Origin: a bacterium BMS3Abin11
GTDB taxonomy: Bacteria; Pseudomonadota; Gammaproteobacteria; BMS3Bbin11
NCBI GenBank assembly: GCA_002897635.1
Contig: BDTD01000036.1
Coordinates: 20,301 to 84,300, forward strand
Direction: 5' to 3'
DNA: 64,000 nucleotides
Shown here: one piece after another, positions 8,630 through 19,130 of the stretch
How positions within the stretch are numbered: position 1 is the first letter of the stretch
How the letters are laid out: the number at the start of each line of letters is the position of its first letter
Notes under the pieces: generated by a model
Databases searched by the model: none
What the model saw: only the letters and a program-made list of their open reading frames with translations
Told to the model about the DNA's origin: nothing
Made by a program: the position numbers and the translations under genes

Positions 8630-9801
8630 TTATGCCTATAAAACCACTACACGTAGCACTTCTTATATCGATGGCGACTATGACTTACGCCTTCACGGTA
8701 GAGAGTAATCCCACCAATACGTCTTCTGCATCACCTGCTCATGAAGAACAGGGACACGATAAGGGCGGCGAACATGAAGAATCCGCTACGGTGCAGCTGA
8801 CCCCCGAGCAGCTGAAGACAGCCGGCATAGAAGTGACCAGACTTGCACTGGGTAATGTCGCCGGGATATTAACCGCACCGGGTGAAATTATGCTGAATGA
8901 CTATCGCACGGTAAAAATCACACCACGTATAGCCGCTCAGATCATAGAACGCCATGCCCGACTCGGTGATATCGTCGAGCAAGGCCAGCCTCTGGTGACC
9001 CTGTCCAGTGTAGAAATGGCACAGGCCGAAGGCGAACTGCTGGTTGCTGACCGCGAATGGCGGCGAGTTAAATCTCTTGGCCGCAAAGTCGTTTCGGAAA
9101 AACGCTATACCGAAGCCCGTGTCAGCAGGGATCAGGCAAGTGCAAAAGTCCGTGCCTATGGAATGTCACATGACGAAATAACCAACCTGCTTGATACAAA
9201 AAATAAAATTGCTGCAGACGGCACTTTCAGCTTGATTGCAACACTCAAGGGACGTGTCCTTGTGGATGATTTTGTTATCGGTGAACGAGTGGAACCTGGT
9301 CGTGAACTAATGGTTATTGCAGATGAATCCGTCATGTGGGTGGAAGCACGGGTACGCCCTGCCGATGCCGCCCGCATTAGTTCAGGTAATCCTGCCACTA
9401 TTCAGGTTGGAAACAGGATATTCCAGGCCAAAGTCAGCCAGATCCACCATACCCTTGATGAAACTACTCGCACGCTGGCAGTGCGGCTGGATGTGGAAAA
9501 TGATGACGATCAGCTTCACCCAGGCATGTTCGTCAATGTACGCATTCAGACCAATACGGTTATACGGGCACTTAGTGTGCCTGAGTCAGCTGTACTACGC
9601 AGCCCTGATGGTGACTGGCAGGTACTGGTGCAGCAGGATGAACCGGGTGAGTTCAAAGCAGTAGAAATTGAATTGAAATATGTCAGCGACGGTAAGGCTA
9701 TCATCTCCGGTATCGAACCCGGCACTCCCGTGGTCACGCAAGGCGCTTTTTTTGTTCAGTCTGAGCTGGCAAAAAGTGGCTTCGAAATTCACAACCATTA
9801 G
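8626..9801 (+). CDS. czcB: CzcB/CusB-like periplasmic adaptor (membrane fusion protein)
   Basis: This 391-residue protein begins MIMPIKPLHV with a signal peptide (about 5-22), then a His/Glu-rich linker (HEEQGHDKGGEHEE, about 41-54). The usual adaptor fold follows: barrel-sandwich hybrid (about 85-220), short helical hairpin and beta-barrel, and a C-terminal membrane-proximal domain. An open frame extends upstream to 8449, but that segment only overlaps the czcC gene in another frame. I place the start at 8626, where AGGAA precedes the ATG. The His/Glu stretch is a candidate metal-binding tether. It links the outer membrane duct and the RND pump. Confidence 0.9.
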   Translation: MIMPIKPLHVALLISMATMTYAFTVESNPTNTSSASPAHEEQGHDKGGEHEESATVQLTPEQLKTAGIEVTRLALGNVAGILTAPGEIMLNDYRTVKITPRIAAQIIERHARLGDIVEQGQPLVTLSSVEMAQAEGELLVADREWRRVKSLGRKVVSEKRYTEARVSRDQASAKVRAYGMSHDEITNLLDTKNKIAADGTFSLIATLKGRVLVDDFVIGERVEPGRELMVIADESVMWVEARVRPADAARISSGNPATIQVGNRIFQAKVSQIHHTLDETTRTLAVRLDVENDDDQLHPGMFVNVRIQTNTVIRALSVPESAVLRSPDGDWQVLVQQDEPGEFKAVEIELKYVSDGKAIISGIEPGTPVVTQGAFFVQSELAKSGFEIHNH

Positions 9802-9810
9802 GAGGCCACC

Positions 9811-12800
9811 ATGCTAAATAAAATTATTGATACTGCCGTCGGCAGTCGCCTGCTAGTGGTTATTGCTCTGGTTGCCATGGTATTTGGGGCCGTAATTATT
9901 CTGCCTAATCTCAATCTCGATGCCTTCCCTGATGTCACCAATATCCAGGTCACCGTCAATACGGAAGCACCTGGACTGGCCGCAGAAGAAGTTGAACAAT
10001 TGATCACCTTCCCGATTGAAGCGGTGATGTATAGCCTGCCAGATGTCGAGGAGGTACGCTCAATTTCCAAGACGGGCTTATCAGGAATTACCGTTGTTTT
10101 CAAAGAAGGAACCGACATCTATTTTGCCCGTTCACTGGTATTCGAGCGTCTGCTATCGGCTCGCGAGCAAATACCGAGCGGTATAGGTACACCGGCCATG
10201 GGACCGAATACTTCCGGCCTTGGGCAGGTGTTCCAGTACATGATCCGCTCTAAAGAACCCGGAAGATATGACAGCCAGACATTGCGCAGTCTTAATGACT
10301 GGGTGGTCAAACTATTGATCATGCCTGTAGGGGGTGTCACCGAAGTGCTCTCTTTTGGCGGCGAGGTACGACAATATCAGGTTCAGCTGGATCCTCAGCG
10401 CCTGCTGAGCTTCGATCTCCAGCCACGCGAAGTGACTGAGGCCATTGAGGTCAACAATCGCAATGCCGGAGGCTGGTATATGGATCGGGGCGCCGAACAA
10501 CTCGTCATTCGCGGTGTCGGCTGGATACGCCCGGGCCAGGATGGACTGCGTGATATCGGTAACATCCCGCTTAAAGACAAGAATGGTACCGTGGTACGGG
10601 TGAAAGATGTCGCGGCTGTTGAGTTTGGCGCTGAAATTCGCCAGGGGGCGGTCACCATGACCATGCGAGACAAAACCGGCTCTGCAAAACAACTCGGCGA
10701 AGTCGTCGTGGGTATAGTGATGAAACGTATGGGCGCGAATACCAAGGCCACTATTGATGGCATCAAGGATCGCTTGCCCGCTATTCAGCAGGCACTACCA
10801 GACGGCGTCATCATTGAACCATTCTATGACCAGTCCAAGCTGGTCGATAAAGCCGTCTCAACGGTAACCAAAGCACTACTGGAAGCCTTTGTACTGATTA
10901 TCGTTGTACTGCTACTGTTTCTGATGAACATCCGTGCGACCCTGCTGGTGCTTCTGTCTATCCCGATATCCATTGGTATGGCACTGATGGCCATGGCTTA
11001 CTGGGGGATATCGGCAAACCTGATGTCACTGGGTGGGCTGGCTATCGCTATTGGCATGATGGTCGATGGCTCGGTGGTAATGATGGAGCATATCTTCAGT
11101 CATCTGACGCATCCGGATGCCCAGCACAGAGAAGAACTACAGCAGGGTATTGATAGGGGCGACCCGCATCCCTATGACTCGGCGCATGATGATCACGGCA
11201 TGGCACTGCGCATCAAGGAGTCGGCCAAAGAAGTCGGTAGACCAGTGTTTTTTGCTGTGCTTATCATTACCATTGTATTTGCACCGTTGTTCGCACTCGA
11301 AGGCGTGGAGGGTAAGCTATTCCAGCCGATGGCAATTTCCATCGTTCTGGCCATGATTGCCTCACTGCTGGTAGCCTTGATAGTCATACCGGCACTGGCA
11401 ACCTTTGTTTTCAAAACAGGTATCAGGGAAAAAACCAGTCCGATTTTGAAACCAGTAGAAAAGCTGTATCGAGGATTATTGCAAAAATCACTGTCCCATC
11501 GGGCAGTAGTTGTGATAATAGCTCTCGGACTGTTTATTGCCTCGATCGCCCTGGTTCCTTTTCTGGGAACAGAGTTTGTACCGGAACTTGAAGAAGGTAC
11601 CATCAATGTACGTGTGACGCTGGCCCCCTCCTCCAGCCTCAATACCGCCATGGAAGTAGCACAGGTACTCGAGAAACAGTTGCTGACATTTCCAGAGGTA
11701 CTGTACGCCTCAAGTCGAGTCGGTCGTGCTGAAGTGGGTGGTGACCCTGAGCCTGTTTCCAATATCGAGATATTTATGGGTCTGAAACCGGTACCAGAAT
11801 GGACATCAGCGAAAAACCGTAAGGAAATTCAGAAGCTGATGGAAGAAAAAATGTCCATCGTGCCCGGTCTACTGTTTACTTTCTCACAGCCTATCGCTAC
11901 CCGTGTTGATGAACTGCTGTCGGGTGTTAAGGCTCAGCTTGCCATTAAACTATTTGGACCAGATCTGGCTGTACTGGTAGAAAAAGGCAAGGAGATTGAT
12001 GCCCTGGTCAAGAAGATTGATGGCACCACCGGTGTGGCGCTGGAGCAAAGCGAAGGTGAAGCACAGTTGGTTGTACGACCGGATCGAGACAAGCTGGCGC
12101 GCTACGGCATTCCCGTAAATCAGGTCATCAGCCTGGTGTCTGATGCAATTGGCGGGCAGAAGGCCGGCCAGGTGATCCAGGGTAATGAGCGTTATGATAT
12201 TTATGTCCGTCTGGCCAGGGAGCATCGTAACAGCATCGAAGCCATCAGTAACCTGATCCTGCAAGCCCCTGGCGGGGCATGGGTAAAGCTTAGTGATGTC
12301 GCCAGTGTCGGTATCGAATCCGGTCCGCCACAGATTCGCCGTGACGACGTACAACGCCGCGTGGTAATTCAGACCAATGTTGAAGGTCGCGACATGGGTG
12401 GGCTGGTAACAGAAATCGACCAACGCATCCGTGACGAAATCGACCTGCCTGCCGGTTACAGCATAGTCTACGGTGGCCAGTTCGAAAATCAGCAACGTGC
12501 ACAACAGCGTTTGATGATCGTTGTGCCGCTATCACTCGGGCTGATCTTTCTGCTGTTATATTTCGCCTTTAACTCAGTCGGCCAGGCATTGCTGATCATG
12601 CTCAATGTACCGCTGGCATTGATAGGTGGAATCGCTGCCCTGTTCTTTTCTGGACAATATCTATCGGTACCGGGGTCCATCGGCTTCATCGCCCTTTTTG
12701 GCGTTGCCGTACTAAATGGCGTAGTAATGGTGAATGCTATCAACCAGCGTGTCGAAGGCTGGACGGGTCCGGTGGATAAAGCCATATTCAGTGGTGCACT

Positions 12801-13023
12801 GTCACGTTTGCGCCCTGTATTGATGACTGCTTCTATTGCAGCACTGGGGCTCATCCCCATGCTATTGGCCAGTGGTGTCGGTTCGGAAGTGCAGCGTCCG
12901 TTAGCAACGGTTGTGGTAGGTGGATTATTTTCTTCTACCTTGCTGACCCTGTTCGTTCTGCCAGTCCTCTATACACGTTTCTCAAAGGGTAAGATCGAAA
13001 TGGATACCGGGCACGGTATTTAA
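9811..13023 (+). CDS. czcA: CzcA/CusA-like heavy-metal RND efflux pump
   Basis: This 1070-residue HME-type RND transporter has twelve predicted transmembrane helices in two halves, each with a large periplasmic loop. DAFPDVTNIQV near residue 36 is the family hallmark. The fourth helix reads AIGMMVDGSVVMMEH. Zinc/cobalt/cadmium CzcA pumps usually carry DFG...DGA...VEN here and copper/silver CusA pumps an AIG-type motif, so this protein is nearer the second pattern, but with GS and a terminal His it fits neither exactly. A cytoplasmic His/Asp-rich insertion (HPDAQHREE ... HPYDSAHDDH, about 433-468) follows. AGGAGG precedes the start. It uses the proton gradient to drive metal out. Confidence 0.92.
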   Translation: MLNKIIDTAVGSRLLVVIALVAMVFGAVIILPNLNLDAFPDVTNIQVTVNTEAPGLAAEEVEQLITFPIEAVMYSLPDVEEVRSISKTGLSGITVVFKEGTDIYFARSLVFERLLSAREQIPSGIGTPAMGPNTSGLGQVFQYMIRSKEPGRYDSQTLRSLNDWVVKLLIMPVGGVTEVLSFGGEVRQYQVQLDPQRLLSFDLQPREVTEAIEVNNRNAGGWYMDRGAEQLVIRGVGWIRPGQDGLRDIGNIPLKDKNGTVVRVKDVAAVEFGAEIRQGAVTMTMRDKTGSAKQLGEVVVGIVMKRMGANTKATIDGIKDRLPAIQQALPDGVIIEPFYDQSKLVDKAVSTVTKALLEAFVLIIVVLLLFLMNIRATLLVLLSIPISIGMALMAMAYWGISANLMSLGGLAIAIGMMVDGSVVMMEHIFSHLTHPDAQHREELQQGIDRGDPHPYDSAHDDHGMALRIKESAKEVGRPVFFAVLIITIVFAPLFALEGVEGKLFQPMAISIVLAMIASLLVALIVIPALATFVFKTGIREKTSPILKPVEKLYRGLLQKSLSHRAVVVIIALGLFIASIALVPFLGTEFVPELEEGTINVRVTLAPSSSLNTAMEVAQVLEKQLLTFPEVLYASSRVGRAEVGGDPEPVSNIEIFMGLKPVPEWTSAKNRKEIQKLMEEKMSIVPGLLFTFSQPIATRVDELLSGVKAQLAIKLFGPDLAVLVEKGKEIDALVKKIDGTTGVALEQSEGEAQLVVRPDRDKLARYGIPVNQVISLVSDAIGGQKAGQVIQGNERYDIYVRLAREHRNSIEAISNLILQAPGGAWVKLSDVASVGIESGPPQIRRDDVQRRVVIQTNVEGRDMGGLVTEIDQRIRDEIDLPAGYSIVYGGQFENQQRAQQRLMIVVPLSLGLIFLLLYFAFNSVGQALLIMLNVPLALIGGIAALFFSGQYLSVPGSIGFIALFGVAVLNGVVMVNAINQRVEGWTGPVDKAIFSGALSRLRPVLMTASIAALGLIPMLLASGVGSEVQRPLATVVVGGLFSSTLLTLFVLPVLYTRFSKGKIEMDTGHGI

Positions 13024-13083
13024 TGAACGAATACCAGGCAGCCATGGCAAGACTGTCTGATGTTCACAACCAGGAGGTAAAGA

Positions 13084-15003
13084 ATGTCCTGTTCTGATTC
13101 TAACGAGAATTTCACTGGCCCCTGGTGGCGCTTCCCCCCTCTACGCAATGCCCTGATTGCAGGTCTGATCGCCCTGCCTGCATGGATACTCGCTCTTACA
13201 GGTCTCATTGATTCAACTTTCGAGAACATGCTCTACTGGATCGCCATTCCGATCGGTGCATGGTTCTGGGTACAGGAAGGTATTGAGACACTTTATGAAG
13301 AGCATGAAATCGGTATTTCCATCTTGATGATAGCGGCCACGACTGGCGCAGGGATCTTGGGCATGTGGGAAGAAGCAGCCGCTCTGGTCGTGCTGTATAG
13401 TGCTGCAGAAGGTGTTGAGGAATTTGCTTTTGCCCGAACACGCACGGCTATACGCGCCTTGCTGGACCTTGCACCAAAGGAAGCCAGGGTCATTCGAAAT
13501 GATGAAGAACTGCTTATTCCGGCAGAAGAATTGAAAGTCGGCGACCTTTTTATTGTACGACCCGGTGAGTCGTTGCCAACAGACGGGAAAATAGTCAGCG
13601 GCACATCAAGTCTCGACGAATCACCTGTCACCGGCGAGTCTGTGCCTGTGGACAAAGGACCAGGAATGAAAGTCTTTGCTGCCAGCATAAACGGTCAGGG
13701 CGCACTAAGCATTGAGGCAAACAAAACCTTTGCGGATAACACCCTGTCACGCATCATCAAACTGGTTGAAGAAGCACAGGATCAGAAAGGTAGAGCTCAG
13801 CAGTGGATGGAAAAGTTCGGTCGGCGCTACAGTCCTGCCGTGCTTCTGGCATCTGCACTGATGGTATTGATACCCTGGCTCGCCTCCGCAGACATGCTCT
13901 TCTGGGCTGAGCGCGCCGTAGTCCTTCTGGTAGCCGCAGCTCCCTGTGCACTGATCATATCACTGCCAATCACCATGGCTGCAGGAATTGCCGGAGCTGG
14001 CAAACATGGGATTTTGATTAAGGGCGGCGCTCACCTGGAACATCTCGGTATTATCGATATTATTGCCTTCGACAAGACCGGCACCCTCACCTATGGCAAA
14101 CCACGGGTAACGGATCTCATCAGCAGTGACGACAAGAATAATTCAAACCTAATCGCTCTGGCATACGGTATGGAACGCAATTCCGAACACCCACTGGCTC
14201 ATGCTATCCGTAATTATGGCAATGACAGGGGAATAGCTCCTGTGAAAGTATCCGGCTTCTCGGCACTGACGGGATCGGGGATACAGGCGGACTGGAACGG
14301 CACGACCTGGTATATGGGAAAACCCGACCTGTTTCTCGAGATGGGACAGGATATCAGCCAGTTTGAAGATCAAATCAGCAGTCTTCAGAATGAAGGAAAA
14401 ACTGTCGTACTGGTTGGATCAAAAACCGAACTTCAGGGTCTTATCGCCATGCAGGATATCTTGCGTGATAATGTTGCACAAGCCATACAGTCACTGCATA
14501 AGCAGGGTATCCGCACAGTCATGCTGACAGGTGATAACATCAGAACAGCAAAGAGAATTGCCGAGCAGGTTGGCGTCGACGATGTACGGGCTGATCTGAG
14601 GCCCGAAGACAAGGTCGATGCGATCAGGAAATTACTTACCCAGGGTAAGGTTCTAATGATTGGAGATGGCGTCAACGATGCCCCTGCCCTGGCTACAGCC
14701 ACCTGTGGCGTCGCCATGGGTGCTGCTGGCACGGATGCCGCTATCGAGTCTGCCGATGTTGTGCTGATGGCAGATGACCTGAACAAACTTGTTGAAGTCA
14801 TGCAGCTTGGCCGTAAAGCAAGGAAGGTCAGCAGGCAGAATATCATTTTTTCTATTACTGTTCTTGCCTTACTTATCCCGCTTGGCGTGACAGGCATGAT
14901 CAGCATAGCCTTCACGGTGCTGGTCCATGAAGCGAGCGAGTTGCTTGCCGTTGCAAATGGCCTGCGTGCCGGAAAGATAACAGGGAAAATAGAAAACACC
15001 TGA
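13084..15003 (+). CDS. P1B-type metal ATPase with APC ion motif (P1B-4-like)
   Basis: This 639-residue pump has no N-terminal metal-binding domain. It shows the A-domain SPVTGES (about 179), VAAAPCALIIS as ion motif (about 283-290), DKTGT (about 330), NSEHPLAHA (about 362), GDGVNDAP (about 527) and the C-terminal helix VHEASELLAVANGLR. Short length, lack of HMA domains and the HExSxxxxxNGLR ending resemble the P1B-4 (Co/Zn/Cd/Fe) group, whose motif is normally SPC. Here Ser is replaced by Ala, so the first side-chain ligand is missing. AGGAGGTAAAGA precedes the ATG. It follows the Czc operon by 60 bases and is probably co-transcribed. The substrate is uncertain. Confidence 0.87.
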   Translation: MSCSDSNENFTGPWWRFPPLRNALIAGLIALPAWILALTGLIDSTFENMLYWIAIPIGAWFWVQEGIETLYEEHEIGISILMIAATTGAGILGMWEEAAALVVLYSAAEGVEEFAFARTRTAIRALLDLAPKEARVIRNDEELLIPAEELKVGDLFIVRPGESLPTDGKIVSGTSSLDESPVTGESVPVDKGPGMKVFAASINGQGALSIEANKTFADNTLSRIIKLVEEAQDQKGRAQQWMEKFGRRYSPAVLLASALMVLIPWLASADMLFWAERAVVLLVAAAPCALIISLPITMAAGIAGAGKHGILIKGGAHLEHLGIIDIIAFDKTGTLTYGKPRVTDLISSDDKNNSNLIALAYGMERNSEHPLAHAIRNYGNDRGIAPVKVSGFSALTGSGIQADWNGTTWYMGKPDLFLEMGQDISQFEDQISSLQNEGKTVVLVGSKTELQGLIAMQDILRDNVAQAIQSLHKQGIRTVMLTGDNIRTAKRIAEQVGVDDVRADLRPEDKVDAIRKLLTQGKVLMIGDGVNDAPALATATCGVAMGAAGTDAAIESADVVLMADDLNKLVEVMQLGRKARKVSRQNIIFSITVLALLIPLGVTGMISIAFTVLVHEASELLAVANGLRAGKITGKIENT

Positions 15004-15028
15004 TAAAAATATCTTAGCCTGGTCGACA

Positions 15029-15061
15029 GTAGGAGTTCGCCCTCGACGCGATTATTTTTCG
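15029..15061. repeat. REP-like half element
   Basis: GTAGGAGTTCGCCCTCGACG followed by CGATTATTTTTCG resembles one arm of the longer REP-like hairpin at 36228-36293 and the partial copy at 24773. It lies in the gap between the APC ATPase gene and argB. Confidence 0.45.
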
Positions 15062-15132
15062 GCTAACAATACCTGTAAAATGGAATCGTGCCTGGGACAA
15101 TACTCCTGCAACGGGTCATAGAATGAATAGTG

Positions 15133-16137
<1,005 letters not shown>

Positions 16138-16168
16138 CTAAAAGGGGAATAAACTTTACGATTGCTTT

Positions 16169-16630
16169 CTAATTTACATCGATAGAGATCTTCTTCGGTT
16201 TAACTTCTTCAACTTTTGGAAGCTCAAGTTCAAGAACACCATCCTTGTATCTTGCCTTGACATGGCTTTCATCTACATCTTTGCCAAGCCGAATGCTTCT
16301 AACATATTTACCATAACGACGTTCCTGTCGAAGTACACGACCATCATCTTCCTTCTCTTCATTTTCATATCGGGTCTCAGCATTAATAGTCAACACTCCG
16401 TCATTCATAGTGACATCGATATCTTCTTTCTTTACTCCGGGTATCTCTGCTCTGACCGTATAGCTATTGTCATTTTCATGCAGATCAATGGCCGGAACCA
16501 GACTGCCACCTGTTACATCACCCGGATTTGCTGAGTACGGCCTGTAGAAACCTTCAAACACATCATCCAGGCTATTATTAAAAAGACCCCAACCGATTTC
16601 ACGACCAGGCTGTTGTACGATATTTTTCAT
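16169..16630 (-). CDS. Hsp20-family small heat-shock protein
   Basis: This 153-residue alpha-crystallin-type chaperone holds unfolding proteins in the cytoplasm. The alpha-crystallin domain spans about 42-145, with the PAIDLHENDNSYTVRAEIPG beginning, GVLTINAE and the closing DGVLELELPK, followed by a C-terminal tail with an ISI-type IXI motif (KKISIDVN). GGAGGTGTGAT precedes the ATG. I see no convincing sigma-32 promoter at normal spacing in the 240 bases upstream. Confidence 0.93.
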   Translation of the reverse strand: MKNIVQQPGREIGWGLFNNSLDDVFEGFYRPYSANPGDVTGGSLVPAIDLHENDNSYTVRAEIPGVKKEDIDVTMNDGVLTINAETRYENEEKEDDGRVLRQERRYGKYVRSIRLGKDVDESHVKARYKDGVLELELPKVEEVKPKKISIDVN

Positions 16631-16870
16631 ATCACACCTCCGTTCATTTATTTAAATTTAGCATTTAGCTAGCAGATACTGCACCCCATACCAAAGACAT
16701 GTGCAGTAGATCTGTTTCATATATGTGTATGGGTTTTTAATTTTCAAGGGGTGAAAATTTGGTATTTTTATTTTTATTTGTTGCGCTTGCACGCTGACAG
16801 CTTTTCGCCCTTCATGGATGAGTGACTTTTAGGATCAGTCTTCGCCTGTTCAAATCCGTTCCCGGCGGAT

Positions 16871-17437
16871 TTAGTCTTTACTTGCCTCTTCAAAAAAACG
16901 TAAGCGAATTGATTTCTGTTCGACGGGTACAAATTCCACCTTGATGACCTGCTGACGGCCCAGTAACAGCGGTTCGAGTATTTCCATTTCAAGTGACTGT
17001 GGTGCCTCTATCACCAGGCGCGATGGCGCCGCTGCAGCGATATTACCAATGGCCTTTATCACGGGTTCGAACTTATCGGTATCAGTGCCTGGAAAATTGA
17101 GTTCTAGCGTCGGTGTTGCTTTCCTTGACGTATTGCTGGCTGTCTTTACCTCAGTTTCGGTCAGGCCGCTGATAGTGAAACCGGATTTGGTAAATAGGGG
17201 CTCGAGCGTCTTTTGTGTTACCCGGCTGGTGGAGCGAAATCTTACCTCACCTTTTTTCAGGCTAACATCGACCGATTCTTTTACAATACCCGGCAGCTTG
17301 TTGATATTTTTTCCAACACTGTAGGCGCAAAAGGCACAGACCATGCCTTTGACATCGGCCTCATACTGGTATTCCTTGCTCCATGCGGATGTACTCCAGA
17401 TAATCAGTGGTAGTAACAGAATTAAAATGCGTTTCAT
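16871..17437 (-). CDS. exported heavy-metal-associated (HMA) domain protein
   Basis: This 188-residue protein has a signal peptide (1-20, ending SAWSKEY) and an HMA-like domain (about 22-95) with the metal site GMVCAFCAYSV (cysteines 33 and 36). The second half (about 110-185) also has a beta-alpha-beta pattern but no CxxC. The MVCAFCA site is close to the LACPFCA site of the small HMA protein at 19131, so the two belong to one system. It is the last gene of the leftward MerT/MerP-like cluster, 15 bases after the NHL gene. Metal scavenging or sensing in the periplasm is inferred. Confidence 0.75.
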   Translation of the reverse strand: MKRILILLLPLIIWSTSAWSKEYQYEADVKGMVCAFCAYSVGKNINKLPGIVKESVDVSLKKGEVRFRSTSRVTQKTLEPLFTKSGFTISGLTETEVKTASNTSRKATPTLELNFPGTDTDKFEPVIKAIGNIAAAAPSRLVIEAPQSLEMEILEPLLLGRQQVIKVEFVPVEQKSIRLRFFEEASKD

Positions 17438-17451
17438 AAGTATCCCCCTGT

Positions 17452-18429
17452 TTAAGGTTTAGGTTTCCATTTCTGGACTCGGTTATTCAGGAAATCAGTA
17501 ACAAATATTGATCCGTCGGCACCCACGGCAACAGCGATGGCCTTTCGAAACTGCCCTTCGCCAGTACCTTTTTTGCCAAAGCTGCTAAGAAACTTTCCTT
17601 GCGGGGTGAATTTTTGCACCCGGTTATTATAAAAATCGGCAACCAGTATATTGCCCTGTGCGTCCAGCGTGATGCTGGTCACTGTCGCGAACCAGCCATT
17701 AAACGGGCCAAAGATATCCATGCCGAACGGCCCGCCCCATTTACGGACAAACTGTCCTTGTTCATCGAACACCTGAACCCGATCATTGTAGCCATCAGCC
17801 ACATACACGGTGCCATCATCGGCTACGGCAACATCGGTGGGATAGTTAAACTCACCTGCCAGGATACCAATCTTGCCGGTATTGCCCCACTGCCTGATGA
17901 ACTGACCATCACTCGAAAGCTGTTCGACACGCTGTCCATAAAAATCGGCCACATACAGATCACCATTTACGCCGACAGCGACGCCACCCGGTGCATTGAA
18001 TTCTCCGGGGCCACTGCCACCTTTGCCAATGCTACGTAGCGGCGTGCCATCGAGACTAAAAACCTGAATCCGGTCATTAAAATAGTCGGCAACATAGAGT
18101 TCATTCTTCGCTATGGTCAGATTCATGGGCCGTCCGAGCTCACCCGGGCCATCACCTTTCTTGCCAAACTGGCGAATAAACCTGCCGTCGTAATCAAATA
18201 CCTGAATGCGCGCATTTCTAGCATCGCTAACAAACACCTCGGTAGCCGTTGTGGCTATGCCGATGGGGTCATTAAACTGACCTGCGGCGCTACCCTTGCT
18301 GCCCCATGACAGGACATAGCTGTAACCTGGTCCCGTCGCGCTCGGGATCCACACCAACCAGACAATAAACACCAGACCAATGACAAAGGCGACCAGCCCG
18401 ATGATTATTTTTTTAAGGAGTTTTAACAT
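17452..18429 (-). CDS. membrane-anchored NHL-repeat beta-propeller protein
   Basis: This 325-residue protein has one N-terminal transmembrane anchor (about 7-29) and about six NHL repeats (residues 50-320), each of the form F..P.giAv...g.lyVaD..N.RvQvF...G.f...fG. They should form a six-bladed propeller outside the cytoplasm. NHL propellers bind ligands or proteins, and none of the repeats shows a catalytic or metal site that I can identify. It lies inside the MerT/MerP-like cluster between the OM-protein remnant and the second HMA gene, suggesting a scaffold or sensor role in that system. Confidence 0.82.
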   Translation of the reverse strand: MLKLLKKIIIGLVAFVIGLVFIVWLVWIPSATGPGYSYVLSWGSKGSAAGQFNDPIGIATTATEVFVSDARNARIQVFDYDGRFIRQFGKKGDGPGELGRPMNLTIAKNELYVADYFNDRIQVFSLDGTPLRSIGKGGSGPGEFNAPGGVAVGVNGDLYVADFYGQRVEQLSSDGQFIRQWGNTGKIGILAGEFNYPTDVAVADDGTVYVADGYNDRVQVFDEQGQFVRKWGGPFGMDIFGPFNGWFATVTSITLDAQGNILVADFYNNRVQKFTPQGKFLSSFGKKGTGEGQFRKAIAVAVGADGSIFVTDFLNNRVQKWKPKP

Positions 18430-18470
18430 AGAGTCTATCCTATTGAGTTTTGTTTCCCTGATGGTGTTTT

Positions 18471-18671
18471 CTAGAAATTTACACGGACACTGAGACGGCC
18501 AATATAATCATTCTCCAGCGCCAGTCCGTTAAGGTCCTGTGAGACGGGGATTTGTATTGCCGCCTCTGTGATCCAGCGTCGGGTAACGTACTGAATACCC
18601 AGGCTCAGGAATAAGCGCGAGCCATTGAAGTTTTTGTCTGCAATACCATTGATTTTATTTACGTAATTCAT
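18471..18671 (-). pseudogene. remnant of an outer-membrane protein (C-terminal part)
   Basis: This 66-codon frame encodes LFLSLGIQYVTRRW ... AIQIPVSQDLNG ... DYIGRLSVRVNF. It aligns with the last 45 residues of the OM protein encoded at 19486-20310 (FISPGIFWTKRFF ... GVQIPVYHDLNG ... DYRARLTFEWHL). Only the final strands and an unrelated short start remain, with no signal peptide, so this is a decayed partial paralogue. It sits between the MerT-like and NHL genes in the same direction. Confidence 0.6.
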
Positions 18672-18700
18672 TTATTTTCTCGTAAATGATCGGAGGCTCC

Positions 18701-19111
18701 TTAAACATCAAGCCAGATACGCAAAGGCAGTAGCAAATAGGCCGCTGCAAAGCCGATACCCCATAGGGTGACTGAACTCAAATAAATTCGCTTGTTCCAC
18801 TTATGAGCAGTACCACATGCCTGGGCTAGTTCAGGTTCTATCGGACAGGCACGTCCAGGTCGAAACATCAGCCAGCCTGAAACCAGTAACATTAAACCGG
18901 AAAACAGGAAGACCCATATTTTGTACTGGCTAAGTGTGATCAAGAATGGAAATGTGCTGGTCATCGCTGCCACCGCAGCACCCATGCCAATCGTGACAAA
19001 GATGATTGGCAGTGCACAACAAATCAATGTCCCCGTTGTGGTGAACAGGGTGAAAATGGTGACGCCTTTTTCATTCATACCGGGCTTTTTCGCCATAGTT
19101 TCAGCATCCAT
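18701..19111 (-). CDS. MerT-like inner-membrane metal transport protein
   Basis: This 136-residue protein has three predicted transmembrane helices (about 16-40, 52-82, 108-130). The first carries the vicinal cysteines LICCALPI, as MerT carries its Cys pair in the first helix. The loop between helices 2 and 3 has two further cysteines (GRACPIEPELAQAC), also as in MerT. The start at 19111 has AGGG 11 bases upstream. It sits 19 bases after a MerP-like gene. MerT imports Hg(II), but no merA reductase is present here, so another soft metal is possible. Confidence 0.75.
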   Translation of the reverse strand: MDAETMAKKPGMNEKGVTIFTLFTTTGTLICCALPIIFVTIGMGAAVAAMTSTFPFLITLSQYKIWVFLFSGLMLLVSGWLMFRPGRACPIEPELAQACGTAHKWNKRIYLSSVTLWGIGFAAAYLLLPLRIWLDV

Positions 19112-19130
19112 TATGATTTCCCTACAAGAT

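Noticed and set aside
16680..16780. Sigma-32 promoter for hsp20 (CTTGAAA and CCCAT near 16742)
   Set aside because: On the minus strand the two boxes are only about 8 bases apart, too close for the usual 11-16 base spacing.
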